64,000 bases of DNA from Aliikangiella marina (GTDB taxonomy: Bacteria > Pseudomonadota > Gammaproteobacteria > Enterobacterales > Kangiellaceae): NCBI RefSeq assembly GCF_007004765.1, contig NZ_VIKR01000003.1, positions 496,001-560,000 on the forward strand. Direction: 5' to 3'. The translations under genes were made by a program, and so were the position numbers. The notes under the pieces are model-generated. The model had not been told where the DNA came from. It made no database searches and was given only the letters and a program-made list of their open reading frames with translations. Each line of letters opens with the position of its first letter. The first letter of the stretch is position 1. Positions 31,668 to 40,115 of this stretch are shown here, piece after piece.

Positions 31668-32828
31668 TTATAACCCAGCATCGGCACGAAGTGCTTCTGC
31701 TCTGTCGGTTTTTTCCCAAGAAAAGTCTGAGTCTTCTCGTCCAAAATGACCATAAGCGGCGGTTTTTTTGTAGATAGGGCGTATTAGGTCAAGCATTTGG
31801 ATAATTCCAAATGGCGTTAGATCGAAATGTTTGGCGACTAATTGCGACAGTTTTTCTTCACTGACTTTGCCGGTGCCAAAAGTGTTTAGACTGATGCTAG
31901 TGGGCTCGGCGACACCAATTGCGTAAGAAACTTGAATTTCGCAGCGATCAGCTAGACCTGCTGCAACGATGTTTTTCGCAACATATCGTCCGGCGTAAGC
32001 AGCAGAACGATCAACTTTTGATGGGTCTTTTCCTGAAAATGCGCCGCCACCATGGTGGGCAGAACCACCATAGGTATCAACAATGATCTTTCGGCCGGTG
32101 AGTCCGCAGTCTCCGACAGGGCCACCGATTACAAAATTTCCGGTTGGATTGATATGAAACTTAGTATCGGCATGAATAAGAGCTTCGGGCAAAACCGGTT
32201 TGATAATCAGCTCTCTCACGGCCTCTTGAAGATCAGAGAGGCTCACATCAGGATTATGTTGAGTCGAGAGGACGACGGCATCAATTGCAGCAGGCTTGCC
32301 ATTCTCATAGCGAAGCGTGACCTGACTTTTCGCATCGGGTCTCAACCAAGAAAGAGTACCATTTTTCCTTACTTCTGCTTGGCGCTCGACCAATTGATGT
32401 GACCAGGTAATCGCCGCTGGCATCAATACCGATGTTTCGTTGGTGGCGTAGCCAAACATCAGGCCTTGGTCGCCCGCACCTTGTTTTTCTTTACTTTCTC
32501 GGTCAACGCCTTGGTTGATGTCAGGAGATTGCTTGCCAATGGCATTGATGACTGCACAGGTTTGCCCGTCGAAGCCCATTTCCGAACTGGTATAGCCAAT
32601 ATCGCAGATGGTTTGACGAACGACATCTTCTAAATCAACCCAAGCACTGGTGGTAACCTCTCCCGCCACAATCGCCATGCCTGTTTTTACCATTGTCTCT
32701 ACAGCAACACGAGCTGAGGGATCTTGACGAATAATTTCATCGAGAACGGCGTCGGATATTTGATCGGCGATTTTATCAGGGTGGCCTTCTGAAACTGATT
32801 CAGAAGTAAACAAGGAGTATTCAGCCAT
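31668..32828 (-). CDS. metK: S-adenosylmethionine synthetase
   Basis: A 386-residue enzyme making SAM from methionine and ATP. Landmarks are [47 protein letters not shown] (ATP motif), [41 protein letters not shown] and a final [17 protein letters not shown] 32828 has GAGG at 9 nt spacing; a TTG two codons earlier is not preferred. A MetJ-box-like palindrome lies about 65 bp upstream. Confidence 0.98.
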   Translation of the reverse strand: MAEYSLFTSESVSEGHPDKIADQISDAVLDEIIRQDPSARVAVETMVKTGMAIVAGEVTTSAWVDLEDVVRQTICDIGYTSSEMGFDGQTCAVINAIGKQSPDINQGVDRESKEKQGAGDQGLMFGYATNETSVLMPAAITWSHQLVERQAEVRKNGTLSWLRPDAKSQVTLRYENGKPAAIDAVVLSTQHNPDVSLSDLQEAVRELIIKPVLPEALIHADTKFHINPTGNFVIGGPVGDCGLTGRKIIVDTYGGSAHHGGGAFSGKDPSKVDRSAAYAGRYVAKNIVAAGLADRCEIQVSYAIGVAEPTSISLNTFGTGKVSEEKLSQLVAKHFDLTPFGIIQMLDLIRPIYKKTAAYGHFGREDSDFSWEKTDRAEALRADAGL

Positions 32829-32890
32829 TCGCAAAAACCTCTGGTGGGAATCGTTTATATTCAGTAATTTAGCAATTAGAATGTCCGTAT

Positions 32891-32898
32891 AGACGTCT
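32891..32898. promoter_or_regulatory. MetJ box (AGACGTCT) upstream of metK
   Basis: The sequence AGACGTCT is identical to the 8-bp MetJ consensus and centred about 66 bp upstream of the metK ATG. The 8-mers either side match poorly (about 4/8 and 2-3/8), whereas MetJ usually binds two or more tandem boxes. The assignment is therefore probable but not certain. Confidence 0.6.
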
Positions 32899-32961
32899 AT
32901 TAGCTACCATTTGAGCGCAATTGTACAGATAAAACAGCGGTATTTCACGGATTTTAAACGT

Positions 32962-32986
32962 AAAAAGATATTGCATTGGCAATATC
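32962..32986 (-). terminator. Rho-independent terminator of the 110-residue membrane protein gene
   Basis: On the minus strand, GATATTGC pairs with GCAATATC around a 4-nt loop (32979-32986 with 32967-32974) and is followed by TTTTT. It lies about 85 bp past the stop at 33072 and upstream of the metK promoter. Confidence 0.75.
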
Positions 32987-33071
32987 AATGAAATCATCGC
33001 TTTTTATCAATGTTTATTCGAGTCATTGAGCAAAAGTTTTTACGCAATAAGTGATAAATTGGTTCGCTGCA

Positions 33072-33404
33072 CTATATTGCTGAATAGCACTTTTTTGCGC
33101 GTCGTTTGTGCAACAGTCCCGTAAAACTGGTGACGCCAGTGTATATGATCAGTGCCATTGAAGAACTGAGGGACTGGCCGTTTTCGAGTATCGCGATATA
33201 GGATTGATATAGGCTCGCTAGCATTCCAACTGCACTGACAACAGTCATTGCGGATAGCGCTTTATCATAGGTAACTGATAAACTATTGAGATAAAAGAAC
33301 AAGCCCACGAACAAAAATGCGATGTGCATGTTTAAGTTCAAGGGTTCGTAGACTGCTAAGTAGAGTTCTTTTGAACAAACGGTTAATGTAATAAAGCCGA
33401 ACAT
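33072..33404 (-). CDS. Small hypothetical membrane protein
   Basis: A 110-residue protein with probably three hydrophobic segments (MFGFITLTVC; IAFLFVGLFFYLNSL; MTVVSAVGMLASLYQ, plus a weaker one near 85-98) and a basic C-terminus (HKRRAKKC). I recognise no family. The frame is open for about 11 codons upstream of the ATG (encoding ELHIYRSLWIG) without a standard start, so the true N-terminus is uncertain. It ends before a good terminator, which supports it being expressed. Confidence 0.6.
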   Translation of the reverse strand: MFGFITLTVCSKELYLAVYEPLNLNMHIAFLFVGLFFYLNSLSVTYDKALSAMTVVSAVGMLASLYQSYIAILENGQSLSSSMALIIYTGVTSFTGLLHKRRAKKCYSAI

Positions 33405-33654
33405 ACCGATCCATAAGCTACGATAGATGTGTAATTCTCATTGAAAGAATAAACTAAGGCGAGAGTAAATAAGTCGAGTTTGCTTCATCGCGCTCTTTAA
33501 AATTAAAGTTGAATATCAGTATAACGAGTAATGCCTGATAATATTCGTCAGGTTTAAATGGAGATTTTTAATTCGATACACCAGAATGTCTGACCTCGAA
33601 TATAGGAAAGCCTATAAAAATTAAGCGAATACAAAAATAAACAAAAGTGACGTG

Positions 33655-34362
33655 ATGAATTTTTCAAAACCACTAGAATCAACAAAACTAATAAAGCGAT
33701 ATAAAAGATTTTTAACTGATGTTATACATCCTGAACTAGGCGAAATGACTGTGCACTGTCCGAATACCGGGTCAATGAAAAATTGCTGGCAAGAAGGTTG
33801 GACTGCATGGGTTCTAGACAGTGAAAACCCCAAAAGAAAGTATCGGTATACTTGGGTGCTCAGCGAAAATTTACGAGGAGAGTTTATTGGCATTAACACA
33901 CATTTTGCCAATGATATTGTTTTTGAGGGAATTTCAGATGGCAAAGTAGCCGAACTCGGCGAGTTTATAGAAATAAAAAAAGAAGTAAAGTACGGTGAAG
34001 AAAATAGTCGAATCGATATTTTATTAACGGATAAAAATAATCAAAAAGTATTTGTAGAAGTGAAAAATGTGACATTACTGGAAGAAGATGGGGTGGGGTA
34101 TTTCCCAGACGCAGTAACGACAAGAGGACAAAAGCACATTCGGGAGCTTCAAAAAATGAAACAAGCGGGCCACCGAGCGGTTTTATTTTTTTTGGTTCAA
34201 CATTCTGGAATTGACTCGGTTAAACCGGCTAAACATATTGATACAAAATATGCGGAGTTATTGGCTGAAGCAATGGACTCTGGTGTTGAAGTTTTAGCTT
34301 ATAACACTAAAATCACGCCCCGGTCGATTGAGTTAGCCAAAAGGGTAGTATTTCGGGTATAA
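33655..34362 (+). CDS. sfsA: SfsA family protein (DNA-binding/nuclease-like)
   Basis: A protein of about 235 residues matching SfsA in length and motifs: MTVHCPNTGSM (OB-fold N-terminal domain), SRIDILLT and VFVEVKNVTLL (the D and ExK of a PD-(D/E)xK-like core), FPDAVTTRGQKHIREL, and RAVLFFLVQHSGIDSV. The family was named for stimulation of maltose genes in E. coli; its biochemical role is not settled. ATG 33655 directly follows an in-frame GTG (33652), and either could start. Confidence 0.93.
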   Translation: MNFSKPLESTKLIKRYKRFLTDVIHPELGEMTVHCPNTGSMKNCWQEGWTAWVLDSENPKRKYRYTWVLSENLRGEFIGINTHFANDIVFEGISDGKVAELGEFIEIKKEVKYGEENSRIDILLTDKNNQKVFVEVKNVTLLEEDGVGYFPDAVTTRGQKHIRELQKMKQAGHRAVLFFLVQHSGIDSVKPAKHIDTKYAELLAEAMDSGVEVLAYNTKITPRSIELAKRVVFRV

Positions 34363-34713
34363 AATATTTCTCGTTTGGTTATAATTTCGAGCTTACTGTT
34401 TAAGTACAATACAAAAATTAAAAGCGAAGAAACGAAAAGCCTAAATCTCCAAATGAGATTTGGGTGTTTTTATTCAATTATGAAAATAAAAGGGTGTTTT
34501 AGAGAGTCAAGGCTGACCTCTAAAACAAATTAATTGCGGGCGAAAAGCTTCAACTTATGCTGTTGAGGCTTAAATACTATAAAAAGATTGCATAAGCATC
34601 AATATAACTAATCAATGAGATAATATGACTTCTAATTACTAATTTTGTTTAGTAAGATGTTTATCTTGATTTGTTATATTTGTAGTTAGCAATTCTTTTT
34701 TGAAGGGTAGTAC
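34363..34713. other. Intergenic stretch between sfsA and the winged-helix regulator
   Basis: A 351-bp AT-rich region without a gene. It holds the sfsA terminator (34440-34471) and, beyond it, presumably the promoter of the regulator gene. No -35/-10 pair with normal spacing could be fixed. Confidence 0.5.
34440..34471 (+). terminator. Rho-independent terminator after sfsA
   Basis: An aaatctc/gagattt stem extended by CC/GG pairs, with loop caaat, is followed by gtttttatt. It lies about 80 bp downstream of the sfsA stop. Confidence 0.75.
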
Positions 34714-36750
34714 GTGGAAAAAAGTTCACACATGCTGAAGGTTGGAGAGTTTGTTCTCAATACTGACAGCCGTAAACTCTACGACAAAGATAAAAAAGAA
34801 GTTGCGCTCGCCCCAACTCTATTTTCCCTACTCAAGTTTTTTATTGATCACCAAAATCAAACCTGCTCCAAAGACATGATTATCGACAACGTCTGGAAAG
34901 GAAAGATCGTTGTTGAAGCAAATGTTAATCAAAATATTAAAAAACTTCGTGATGTGCTTGGTGACTCGGCTAATGATCCGCGTTATATAGAAACTGTCAC
35001 AGGTGAAGGGTTTCGGTTTGTTGCTAATTCGGAAGAGTACAAATCTTCGCCAGTAGAAAAAATTCGAACAAATACGCTTCTTGTTATCGCCTCAATGACT
35101 TTGCTCTTGGTTGTCGTTTTACTTTCTAATTTTTTTGACGACTCTGATGATAATTTAGCTGAAATAAAAGACTTGTTTCCGCTTACTACCTTGAAGGGGA
35201 TAGAAAATTACCCTGATTTGAGCGACGATAAGAAATATTTACTTTTTAATCATAAGAGAGGCGAGTCTGGCTCATGGGATATCTATATTAAGCCCATTGA
35301 TAAAGAGTCATATCACGTTTTGCTCGAATCCAGTGATAACGAGCTATTTCCGGTTTTTTCTCCTTCACAAGATAAGTTAATGTATTTCGCTAAAAACAAA
35401 AGCGAATGTGGAATATTTATTAGAGCACTCGACATAAATAATTACACTGTTGGCGAGCCTTCACTTGTTAAACGGTGTGATTCAGTTGCGCAGAGGATGA
35501 AGGCCGACTGGTTAGATGAAAGTAATATTTTTATTAGTATAAATGAGAATAACACGGCGCCATCGAGCATCTACCAAATTGATCTCGCTACTAATGAGCA
35601 GATACTCATATCGAAGCCTAATGAGAAGGGGTTTGGTGATTATACTTTTCAGTATTCCAAGTCTGAAGAAAAATTAGCGTACGTAAGAAATATTGGGTGG
35701 TCCTCTTCTGAAGTGTGGGTCTACGATTTGCGTGAGCGAACTCACAGTAAAGTAATAACAACTCCACTTTTGCTGCATGATGTAGGCTGGACGCATGATG
35801 GAAAACTACTATTTCAATCTGGGTACAAGCAAGTGTCGACCCTCGATATATCTAATAATACAGAGACTGTCGTAGCAAGGTTTCTTTCAAAGGTTTTTAT
35901 ACCATTTGAAATAAACGCTAATACAATTGGGGTGATGACTGGTGCTTATAACGTAATCGATATTGGAATGTTCGATATGGAAAGTGGGTCAACTAAGTCC
36001 ATAGTAAGTTCTAGTTTTAATGATTACTCTGCATCGCTAGGAGCTAATTTTATAGCTTTTATTTCAAACCGTTCTGGCGAACCACAAATTTGGATCAAAG
36101 ATTCAGAGGATAATTTTAAGCAAATTACATTTTTTAAGAACACTTTTGAGCTAGCCGAAGTTTATGCAACTAAAGAGGACAATCTAATTGCGTTTAATAA
36201 AAGCGGTCATATAAATATTTATGACACTAACGGTAACGAAATATATAACTCAGAAAACTACTCTAGTTATTCTTACATGAATCCGATAATCGATACCGCT
36301 CGTCAACGAATTCTTGCCGCAGTTCAACAAAATGGAGAGTGGCAAATAGAGTCCCGTTCACTGAAAGACTTGTCAGATAGAAAAGTTTTGTTCGAAGGGG
36401 TTTCTGCGAGACCTTGTCTTGAAGATGATTGTATTTTGTTCTTCAAGGATTCTGACCCATTTATCTATAGTTTTTCTCCAAAGAATAACTACAGCGAGCA
36501 AGTTGCCAAAGTTGAATATCTCAGAAATATACAGCAGTGGGATATTGTCGATGAGGAGCATATTTTGTTTGTTGAGCAAGGAGACTCGGATAATAATTTT
36601 GTAAAATTTAATATCAAAACAGGTGAGCGTCTCGAGATCTACAAATCATCAGGAAATAGGTTTTCGTTAGACTACACAGAGGGCAAGATCAAGTTATACA
36701 TAAACATCGCTTCTAGCGGCAACACTGATCTAAAAGTATTTGAATACTAG
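34714..36750 (+). CDS. Transmembrane winged-helix regulator with periplasmic beta-propeller-like domain
   Basis: A 678-residue ToxR/CadC-like protein. Residues 8-104 form an OmpR-type winged helix (LAPTLFSLLKFFIDH, VEANVNQNIKKLRDVLGD, YIETVTGEGFRFV). One membrane helix lies at 120-141, and about 535 periplasmic residues have repeated TolB/WD40-like blades (SGSWDIYIKP, SEVWVYDLRE, GEPQIWIKDS). Such proteins bind DNA while sensing outside the cytoplasm, without phosphorylation. The ligand is unknown. GTG start has AAGGG upstream. An 8-bp hairpin (36751-36769) directly follows the stop. The small secreted protein gene downstream may be a target (inference). Confidence 0.88.
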   Translation: MEKSSHMLKVGEFVLNTDSRKLYDKDKKEVALAPTLFSLLKFFIDHQNQTCSKDMIIDNVWKGKIVVEANVNQNIKKLRDVLGDSANDPRYIETVTGEGFRFVANSEEYKSSPVEKIRTNTLLVIASMTLLLVVVLLSNFFDDSDDNLAEIKDLFPLTTLKGIENYPDLSDDKKYLLFNHKRGESGSWDIYIKPIDKESYHVLLESSDNELFPVFSPSQDKLMYFAKNKSECGIFIRALDINNYTVGEPSLVKRCDSVAQRMKADWLDESNIFISINENNTAPSSIYQIDLATNEQILISKPNEKGFGDYTFQYSKSEEKLAYVRNIGWSSSEVWVYDLRERTHSKVITTPLLLHDVGWTHDGKLLFQSGYKQVSTLDISNNTETVVARFLSKVFIPFEINANTIGVMTGAYNVIDIGMFDMESGSTKSIVSSSFNDYSASLGANFIAFISNRSGEPQIWIKDSEDNFKQITFFKNTFELAEVYATKEDNLIAFNKSGHINIYDTNGNEIYNSENYSSYSYMNPIIDTARQRILAAVQQNGEWQIESRSLKDLSDRKVLFEGVSARPCLEDDCILFFKDSDPFIYSFSPKNNYSEQVAKVEYLRNIQQWDIVDEEHILFVEQGDSDNNFVKFNIKTGERLEIYKSSGNRFSLDYTEGKIKLYINIASSGNTDLKVFEY

Positions 36751-36769
36751 TCGCTTTAAACTAAAGCGA
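36751..36769 (+). other. Hairpin immediately after the regulator stop codon
   Basis: tcgcttta and taaagcga form a perfect 8-bp stem with a 3-nt loop, starting one base after the stop. No T-run follows, so termination is uncertain. Confidence 0.5.
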
Positions 36770-36915
36770 ACGCAGTGGGATAGCCTTATTTCAAATCACA
36801 TCCAGAGATTTATCTGTTAGTTATCTTAATTTATACATGATTTATTTGTTTTTGAACTATCTGAATGGTCATTATTAAGAGGCAATCCAGTGTAATATTA
36901 AACGAGGAATAAATT

Positions 36916-37155
36916 ATGTATAAGTTGTTGGCTGTATTATTTCTAACTTTTTCACTCTCTGCTGCATCGAGTGAGAATCCATCAGAAGCAAAAGAAGAGT
37001 CCAGTTTAATGGATGATCTTTTCAATACGTTGCTCACCGTTCCGGGGTGCGATACTTTCCCTGAGTGCGATGAAGATGATTCATCGGAGCAAGCACAAAT
37101 GGAACTTTTAGAAGACCTAGAGAAACAAGCTCCACCGTCAGAAGATAAGAAGTAG
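36916..37155 (+). CDS. Small secreted acidic protein
   Basis: A 79-residue protein with a signal peptide (MYKLLAVLFLTFSLSAASS) and a mature part of about 60 residues, very acidic and with two Cys (PGCDTFPECDED) that could form a disulfide. GAGG lies 8 nt before the ATG, a convincing ribosome site. No family recognised. It lies 165 bp downstream of the transmembrane regulator in the same direction. Confidence 0.65.
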   Translation: MYKLLAVLFLTFSLSAASSENPSEAKEESSLMDDLFNTLLTVPGCDTFPECDEDDSSEQAQMELLEDLEKQAPPSEDKK

Positions 37156-37566
37156 TTAAACTTGTGTTATCGAACACAAAGGCACTTTAGAGCAGTGCTC
37201 GAAACGCAGGGGAAAATGGAAACCTACTAGATTAGGTAACCGAATGGATTCATAAATAAGTAATAAAAAATCGATTTTTCGGGTACTTTGTATACTAAGT
37301 CACTCTCTGCGGAGGGTGACTTTGACACTTTAAGTCAAGCCACCCATATTTATCCAAATTCATACCAATATCTCACATATTTATCTCAATTTATATCCTT
37401 TTAAATCAATGGGTTAATGAAATTTATCTCAATTTATGTGCTTTTCGAATCTCACCTGGGTATCTTGAGGTTGTGGCCAGCGAAATCGGTTAATGAGATT
37501 AAAAATTAACGCGTTATTGCAACTGGCACCTTTAAATCAATATGAAGTTTGTTTGGAGAATTTACG
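37156..37566. promoter_or_regulatory. higBA upstream region with three iterated AT-rich repeats
   Basis: This 411-bp gene-free region holds a 10-bp G:U-containing hairpin (37298-37321). It also has three related 18-20-nt repeats at 37346-37363, 37377-37396 and 37420-37439; the last two share TTTATCTCAATTTAT. They lie 130-220 bp before higB and may be operator sites for HigA or HigBA. Confidence 0.6.
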
Positions 37567-37830
37567 TTGAAAGTTGTTGCTACTAATAAAATCACAGAAG
37601 CCCAATCAAGATATCCAGCTGCAGATAATCATCTATGCGCTTGGTACCTGATTATGAGCCGAGGCAACTTCCATTCGGAACAGGACTTACGTGCCACCTT
37701 TGGTGACATGCGCGGATTTAACTATCAGTACAAGTTCCCTATTCCGGAAACAACCTTACTTGTTCACACTTTAATCAACTTTGAGTCGCAGGTGGCTTAT
37801 ATCGATGAGATTAAGCCAGGAAATCACTAG
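37567..37830 (+). CDS. higB: HigB-type mRNA interferase toxin
   Basis: An 87-residue RelE-superfamily toxin of the HigB branch, which cleaves mRNA on the ribosome. Family elements are LKVVATNKITEAQSRYPAA, LCAWYLIMSRGNFHSEQDL, GFNYQYKFPIP, LLVHTLINFESQVAYIDEI. Start is a TTG at 37567, placed because GGAG lies 8 nt upstream; an earlier in-frame TTG (37549) overlaps that site. The toxin gene precedes the antitoxin gene, the order typical of higBA, with a 12-bp gap. Confidence 0.88.
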   Translation: MKVVATNKITEAQSRYPAADNHLCAWYLIMSRGNFHSEQDLRATFGDMRGFNYQYKFPIPETTLLVHTLINFESQVAYIDEIKPGNH

Positions 37831-37842
37831 AGGAATGAAACG

Positions 37843-38250
37843 ATGCAAGAGACACTAGAAAGAGCAGTTATACACTGGAATATGGTGGCACCAGTGGTCG
37901 ATACGCCTAAGTGCCAAGAAGACTATGAGACTTTAATCGGTAACCTGAAAGAGACCATTGAGCTGGTTCAAAACCGACCGAATAGTCCACTAGCTGGGTT
38001 GATCAAGGCAATGTCTCGTGCAGCTCAGGAATACGAGAGCACCCACATGCTCAAGCAACAAGGTGGCGCGCTGTTAGCATTACGTTACTTAATCAAGTTG
38101 CATGGTGTGAAACAGTCGGATTTAAAAGAAATTGGAAGTCAAGGCGTGGTTTCAGAAGTTCTTAATGGTAAGCGCTCGCTAACCTTAAGACACGTGCGGT
38201 CACTATCACGTCGATTTAATGTTTCACCAAATACGTTTATTGACGCTTAA
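37843..38250 (+). CDS. higA: HigA-type antitoxin with HTH domain
   Basis: A 135-residue protein: an N-terminal toxin-neutralising region and a C-terminal XRE-type helix-turn-helix (about residues 82-130: LIKLHGVKQSDLKEIGSQGVVS, RHVRSLSRRFNVSPNTF). It should bind HigB and repress the operon. A good AGGAATGAAACG leader precedes its ATG. It ends just before a GC-rich hairpin. Confidence 0.88.
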   Translation: MQETLERAVIHWNMVAPVVDTPKCQEDYETLIGNLKETIELVQNRPNSPLAGLIKAMSRAAQEYESTHMLKQQGGALLALRYLIKLHGVKQSDLKEIGSQGVVSEVLNGKRSLTLRHVRSLSRRFNVSPNTFIDA

Positions 38251-38269
38251 TACTTCGTTCTTCTCAAAG

Positions 38270-38288
38270 CGAGGGGCATTGCCCCTCG
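38270..38288 (+). terminator. Hairpin terminator candidate after higA
   Basis: cgaggggc and gcccctcg make a perfect 8-bp GC-rich stem with loop att, 20 bp past the higA stop, followed only by atttg. The minus side has no long T-run either. Confidence 0.6.
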
Positions 38289-38312
38289 ATTTGAAAGATG
38301 TTGTCGCTATTA

Positions 38313-38579
38313 TTATTGATTAACAATTTGTTTGTTAACCTGCGCTTTTAGTGCAGTAAGTTGTTGAGAGACAGCATAAAGCTCCATCTTCAACTGTGCG
38401 ACTTGGGCATTAACCGGATCTGGTTTAGCCGTCTTCTTACTGGTCGCTTGATTACCTTTAAGCCACCGATATACCTGTCGATTGGATACTCCGAAATCTT
38501 GGGCAACTTCCGCAATAAGACGTCCGCGTTCACCGATCTGTTTGATTACTTCGTGTTTCATTTTTTCGCTAGAATTCAT
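38313..38579 (-). CDS. Small HTH protein resembling an IS3-type transposase OrfA
   Basis: An 88-residue protein starting at ATG 38579 (GGAG 7 nt upstream). Residues 7-42 form a helix-turn-helix (IGERGRLIAEVAQDFGVSNRQVYRWLKG) like that of IS3/IS911 OrfA or homeodomain-like transposases. The tail from about 60 (AQVAQLKMELYAVSQQLTALKAQV) is a leucine-rich coiled coil, as OrfA proteins use to multimerise. No OrfB or terminal repeats are nearby, so it is a solitary relic or a domesticated regulator. A 7-bp palindrome (gatttac-cgcta-gtaaatc, 38650-38668) lies upstream. Confidence 0.7.
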   Translation of the reverse strand: MNSSEKMKHEVIKQIGERGRLIAEVAQDFGVSNRQVYRWLKGNQATSKKTAKPDPVNAQVAQLKMELYAVSQQLTALKAQVNKQIVNQ

Positions 38580-38861
38580 GATGGCACTCCAAATTATCGT
38601 TTGAACCACTGTTATTCTTATCAACATTGGTGCCAACTTTTTTCCCACAGATTTACCGCTAGTAAATCGCGAAATATAAATATTTTGAAGAAAAACACCC
38701 CTAAATAGTTGATACGGGGCTATTGATGAGGTCAAGTTTGGTGCAATGCGTCAGTGAGTTGCACCGAAACTAAACAAAAAGCGTGTAGTAACACAGTGGA
38801 TACAACACGCGAAGGAGAAATTGGTGCTTTGATAGACAAGACTGTCGGTTGAAAGCGTTGG

Positions 38862-39191
38862 TTAACGCGCTTTAGGACGCTTTTGCACGTCGTGTTTGTT
38901 ACGATAAATTTTCGCTGATTCTTTATTAGCCTTGTGTTGTAAGCGAGCTTTTTCTTTTTTAGTCACTACACCATCAGCTTTGGCTCGGTTTTCCATTCGC
39001 TGCAGTTGGGCTTGCCCGCGAACCATTCGAGCAGTTTCTTTTTTAGTCAGTTCGCCACTCTTTATGCCTTGAGCAATTCTCGCTTTTTGATTGGCCTGGC
39101 GTTCATTCAGGACTGGTGTTTCGGCGAGTATTTGACCATTAAAAGTGAACATTAATGTCGCTGCGATAGTTATTTTGAATAAGTATTTCAT
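38862..39191 (-). CDS. Small secreted basic helical protein
   Basis: A 109-residue protein with a signal peptide (MKYLFKITIAATLMF, cleavage probably after LAE) and a strongly basic helical mature part. Two related segments can be seen, IKSGELTKKETARMV and AKADGVVTKKEKARL, each followed by Gln/Lys-rich helix. I recall similar uncharacterised small periplasmic proteins in many proteobacteria but no assigned function. A clear AGGAG precedes the start. Confidence 0.72.
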   Translation of the reverse strand: MKYLFKITIAATLMFTFNGQILAETPVLNERQANQKARIAQGIKSGELTKKETARMVRGQAQLQRMENRAKADGVVTKKEKARLQHKANKESAKIYRNKHDVQKRPKAR

Positions 39192-39563
39192 AATGAACTC
39201 CTAAGTTATTAGTTTCGTTTTATGCTCATAACTCTCATAACGAAGCAAATTGCCATTGGTTGACACTTAGCCTTCGATTTATCAAAAAAGACCTATTCGC
39301 TTTTAGTGGGTTAATGGTTAGTCAGGCAAGCAGGTATTTTGCCGGTGGAGTAGCAGCAGCAGGGAGCTGGGAGAAGGAGGCTGGAGCCTGGAGTAGGGAG
39401 TCTGGGGTAAGGAGTCTGTAGCCTGGAGCAGGGAATCTGGAGCCGGGTCAATAGTCATCGATTAGTGATACACCTTACCGCCGGCAGAGCAGAGTGCATA
39501 AGGAGCCTTCCGTCATTGTAAGGCTCGATAAACAAGCTGCTAAAGTTTGGTTGAGGCGGAATA
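39192..39563. other. Intergenic stretch with purine-rich repeat
   Basis: A 372-bp region without a gene, dominated by the degenerate GGAG/CTGGAG repeat at 39348-39450. The rest shows nothing I can assign. Confidence 0.5.
39348..39450 (+). repeat. Degenerate purine-rich minisatellite
   Basis: About 100 bp of irregular units of 10-13 nt such as gcctggagta, gggagtctgg and gcctggagca. It is strongly G/A-biased on this strand and unlike the AT-leaning surroundings. Confidence 0.75.
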
Positions 39564-40115
39564 TTAGTTGCGGTCGAACTTCAGATGAGAGCGGGCGTTT
39601 GAGCAGTTGGTTTTTATTTTAGTTCCCGTCTGGTTACACGATTTTTTGTCTTGTTCAGCTTGTTCCATCTTGGTGATTATAATTGGAGATAAAATCCGCT
39701 TACCACTTTCGTATTGTTGCAAGAAATTAGCAGCGAGTAATTCGGCTTGTTTCAGTTTGTCCTCTCCGAGCGCTTTTTTAATAGAGCGGATTGCGCTTTT
39801 TCTGCCGATGCCATTGCGTTTGGAAGTACTTAGAATCATCCATGCATAAGCTTTGACGTAATCGGGCTCGATGTGTTTTGGAATACCGTTGGCATAGGCT
39901 GCGCCGACAATGAATTGTGCACGATCGTCACCTTTTTGGGCCATCAGATAAGCAACATTAAATGCGCCTACTTTATTACCTGACTCTTCTAGCTCCGAAT
40001 ATTTCGCCAGTGAAATTTCCAACCCTTGAGTGGGTTTTTCCTCTGCAAGAAGCTGCGGTTGCATAGTAATCAAAAAGCTAAATGTAAGACCCAAAAGTGA
40101 ATTTTTTAATTTCAT
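39564..40115 (-). CDS. Secreted Sel1-like repeat protein
   Basis: A 183-residue protein with an N-terminal signal peptide (LLGLTFSFLITMQPQLLAEE) and one to two Sel1-like helical repeats (GAFNVAYLMAQKGDDRAQFI, GAAYANGIPKHIEPDYVKAYAW). Sel1 repeats mediate protein-protein contacts. The C-terminus is Lys/Asn-rich with two Cys. It is divergent from the hemerythrin cluster. A second, larger Sel1 protein lies at 54238-55101. Confidence 0.78.
   Translation of the reverse strand: MKLKNSLLGLTFSFLITMQPQLLAEEKPTQGLEISLAKYSELEESGNKVGAFNVAYLMAQKGDDRAQFIVGAAYANGIPKHIEPDYVKAYAWMILSTSKRNGIGRKSAIRSIKKALGEDKLKQAELLAANFLQQYESGKRILSPIIITKMEQAEQDKKSCNQTGTKIKTNCSNARSHLKFDRN

Noticed and set aside
34593-34612. 17-nt match agcatcaatataactaa shared with about 47043-47060
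   Set aside because: A single short AT-rich match in 64 kb can arise by chance and is not part of larger similarity at either site.
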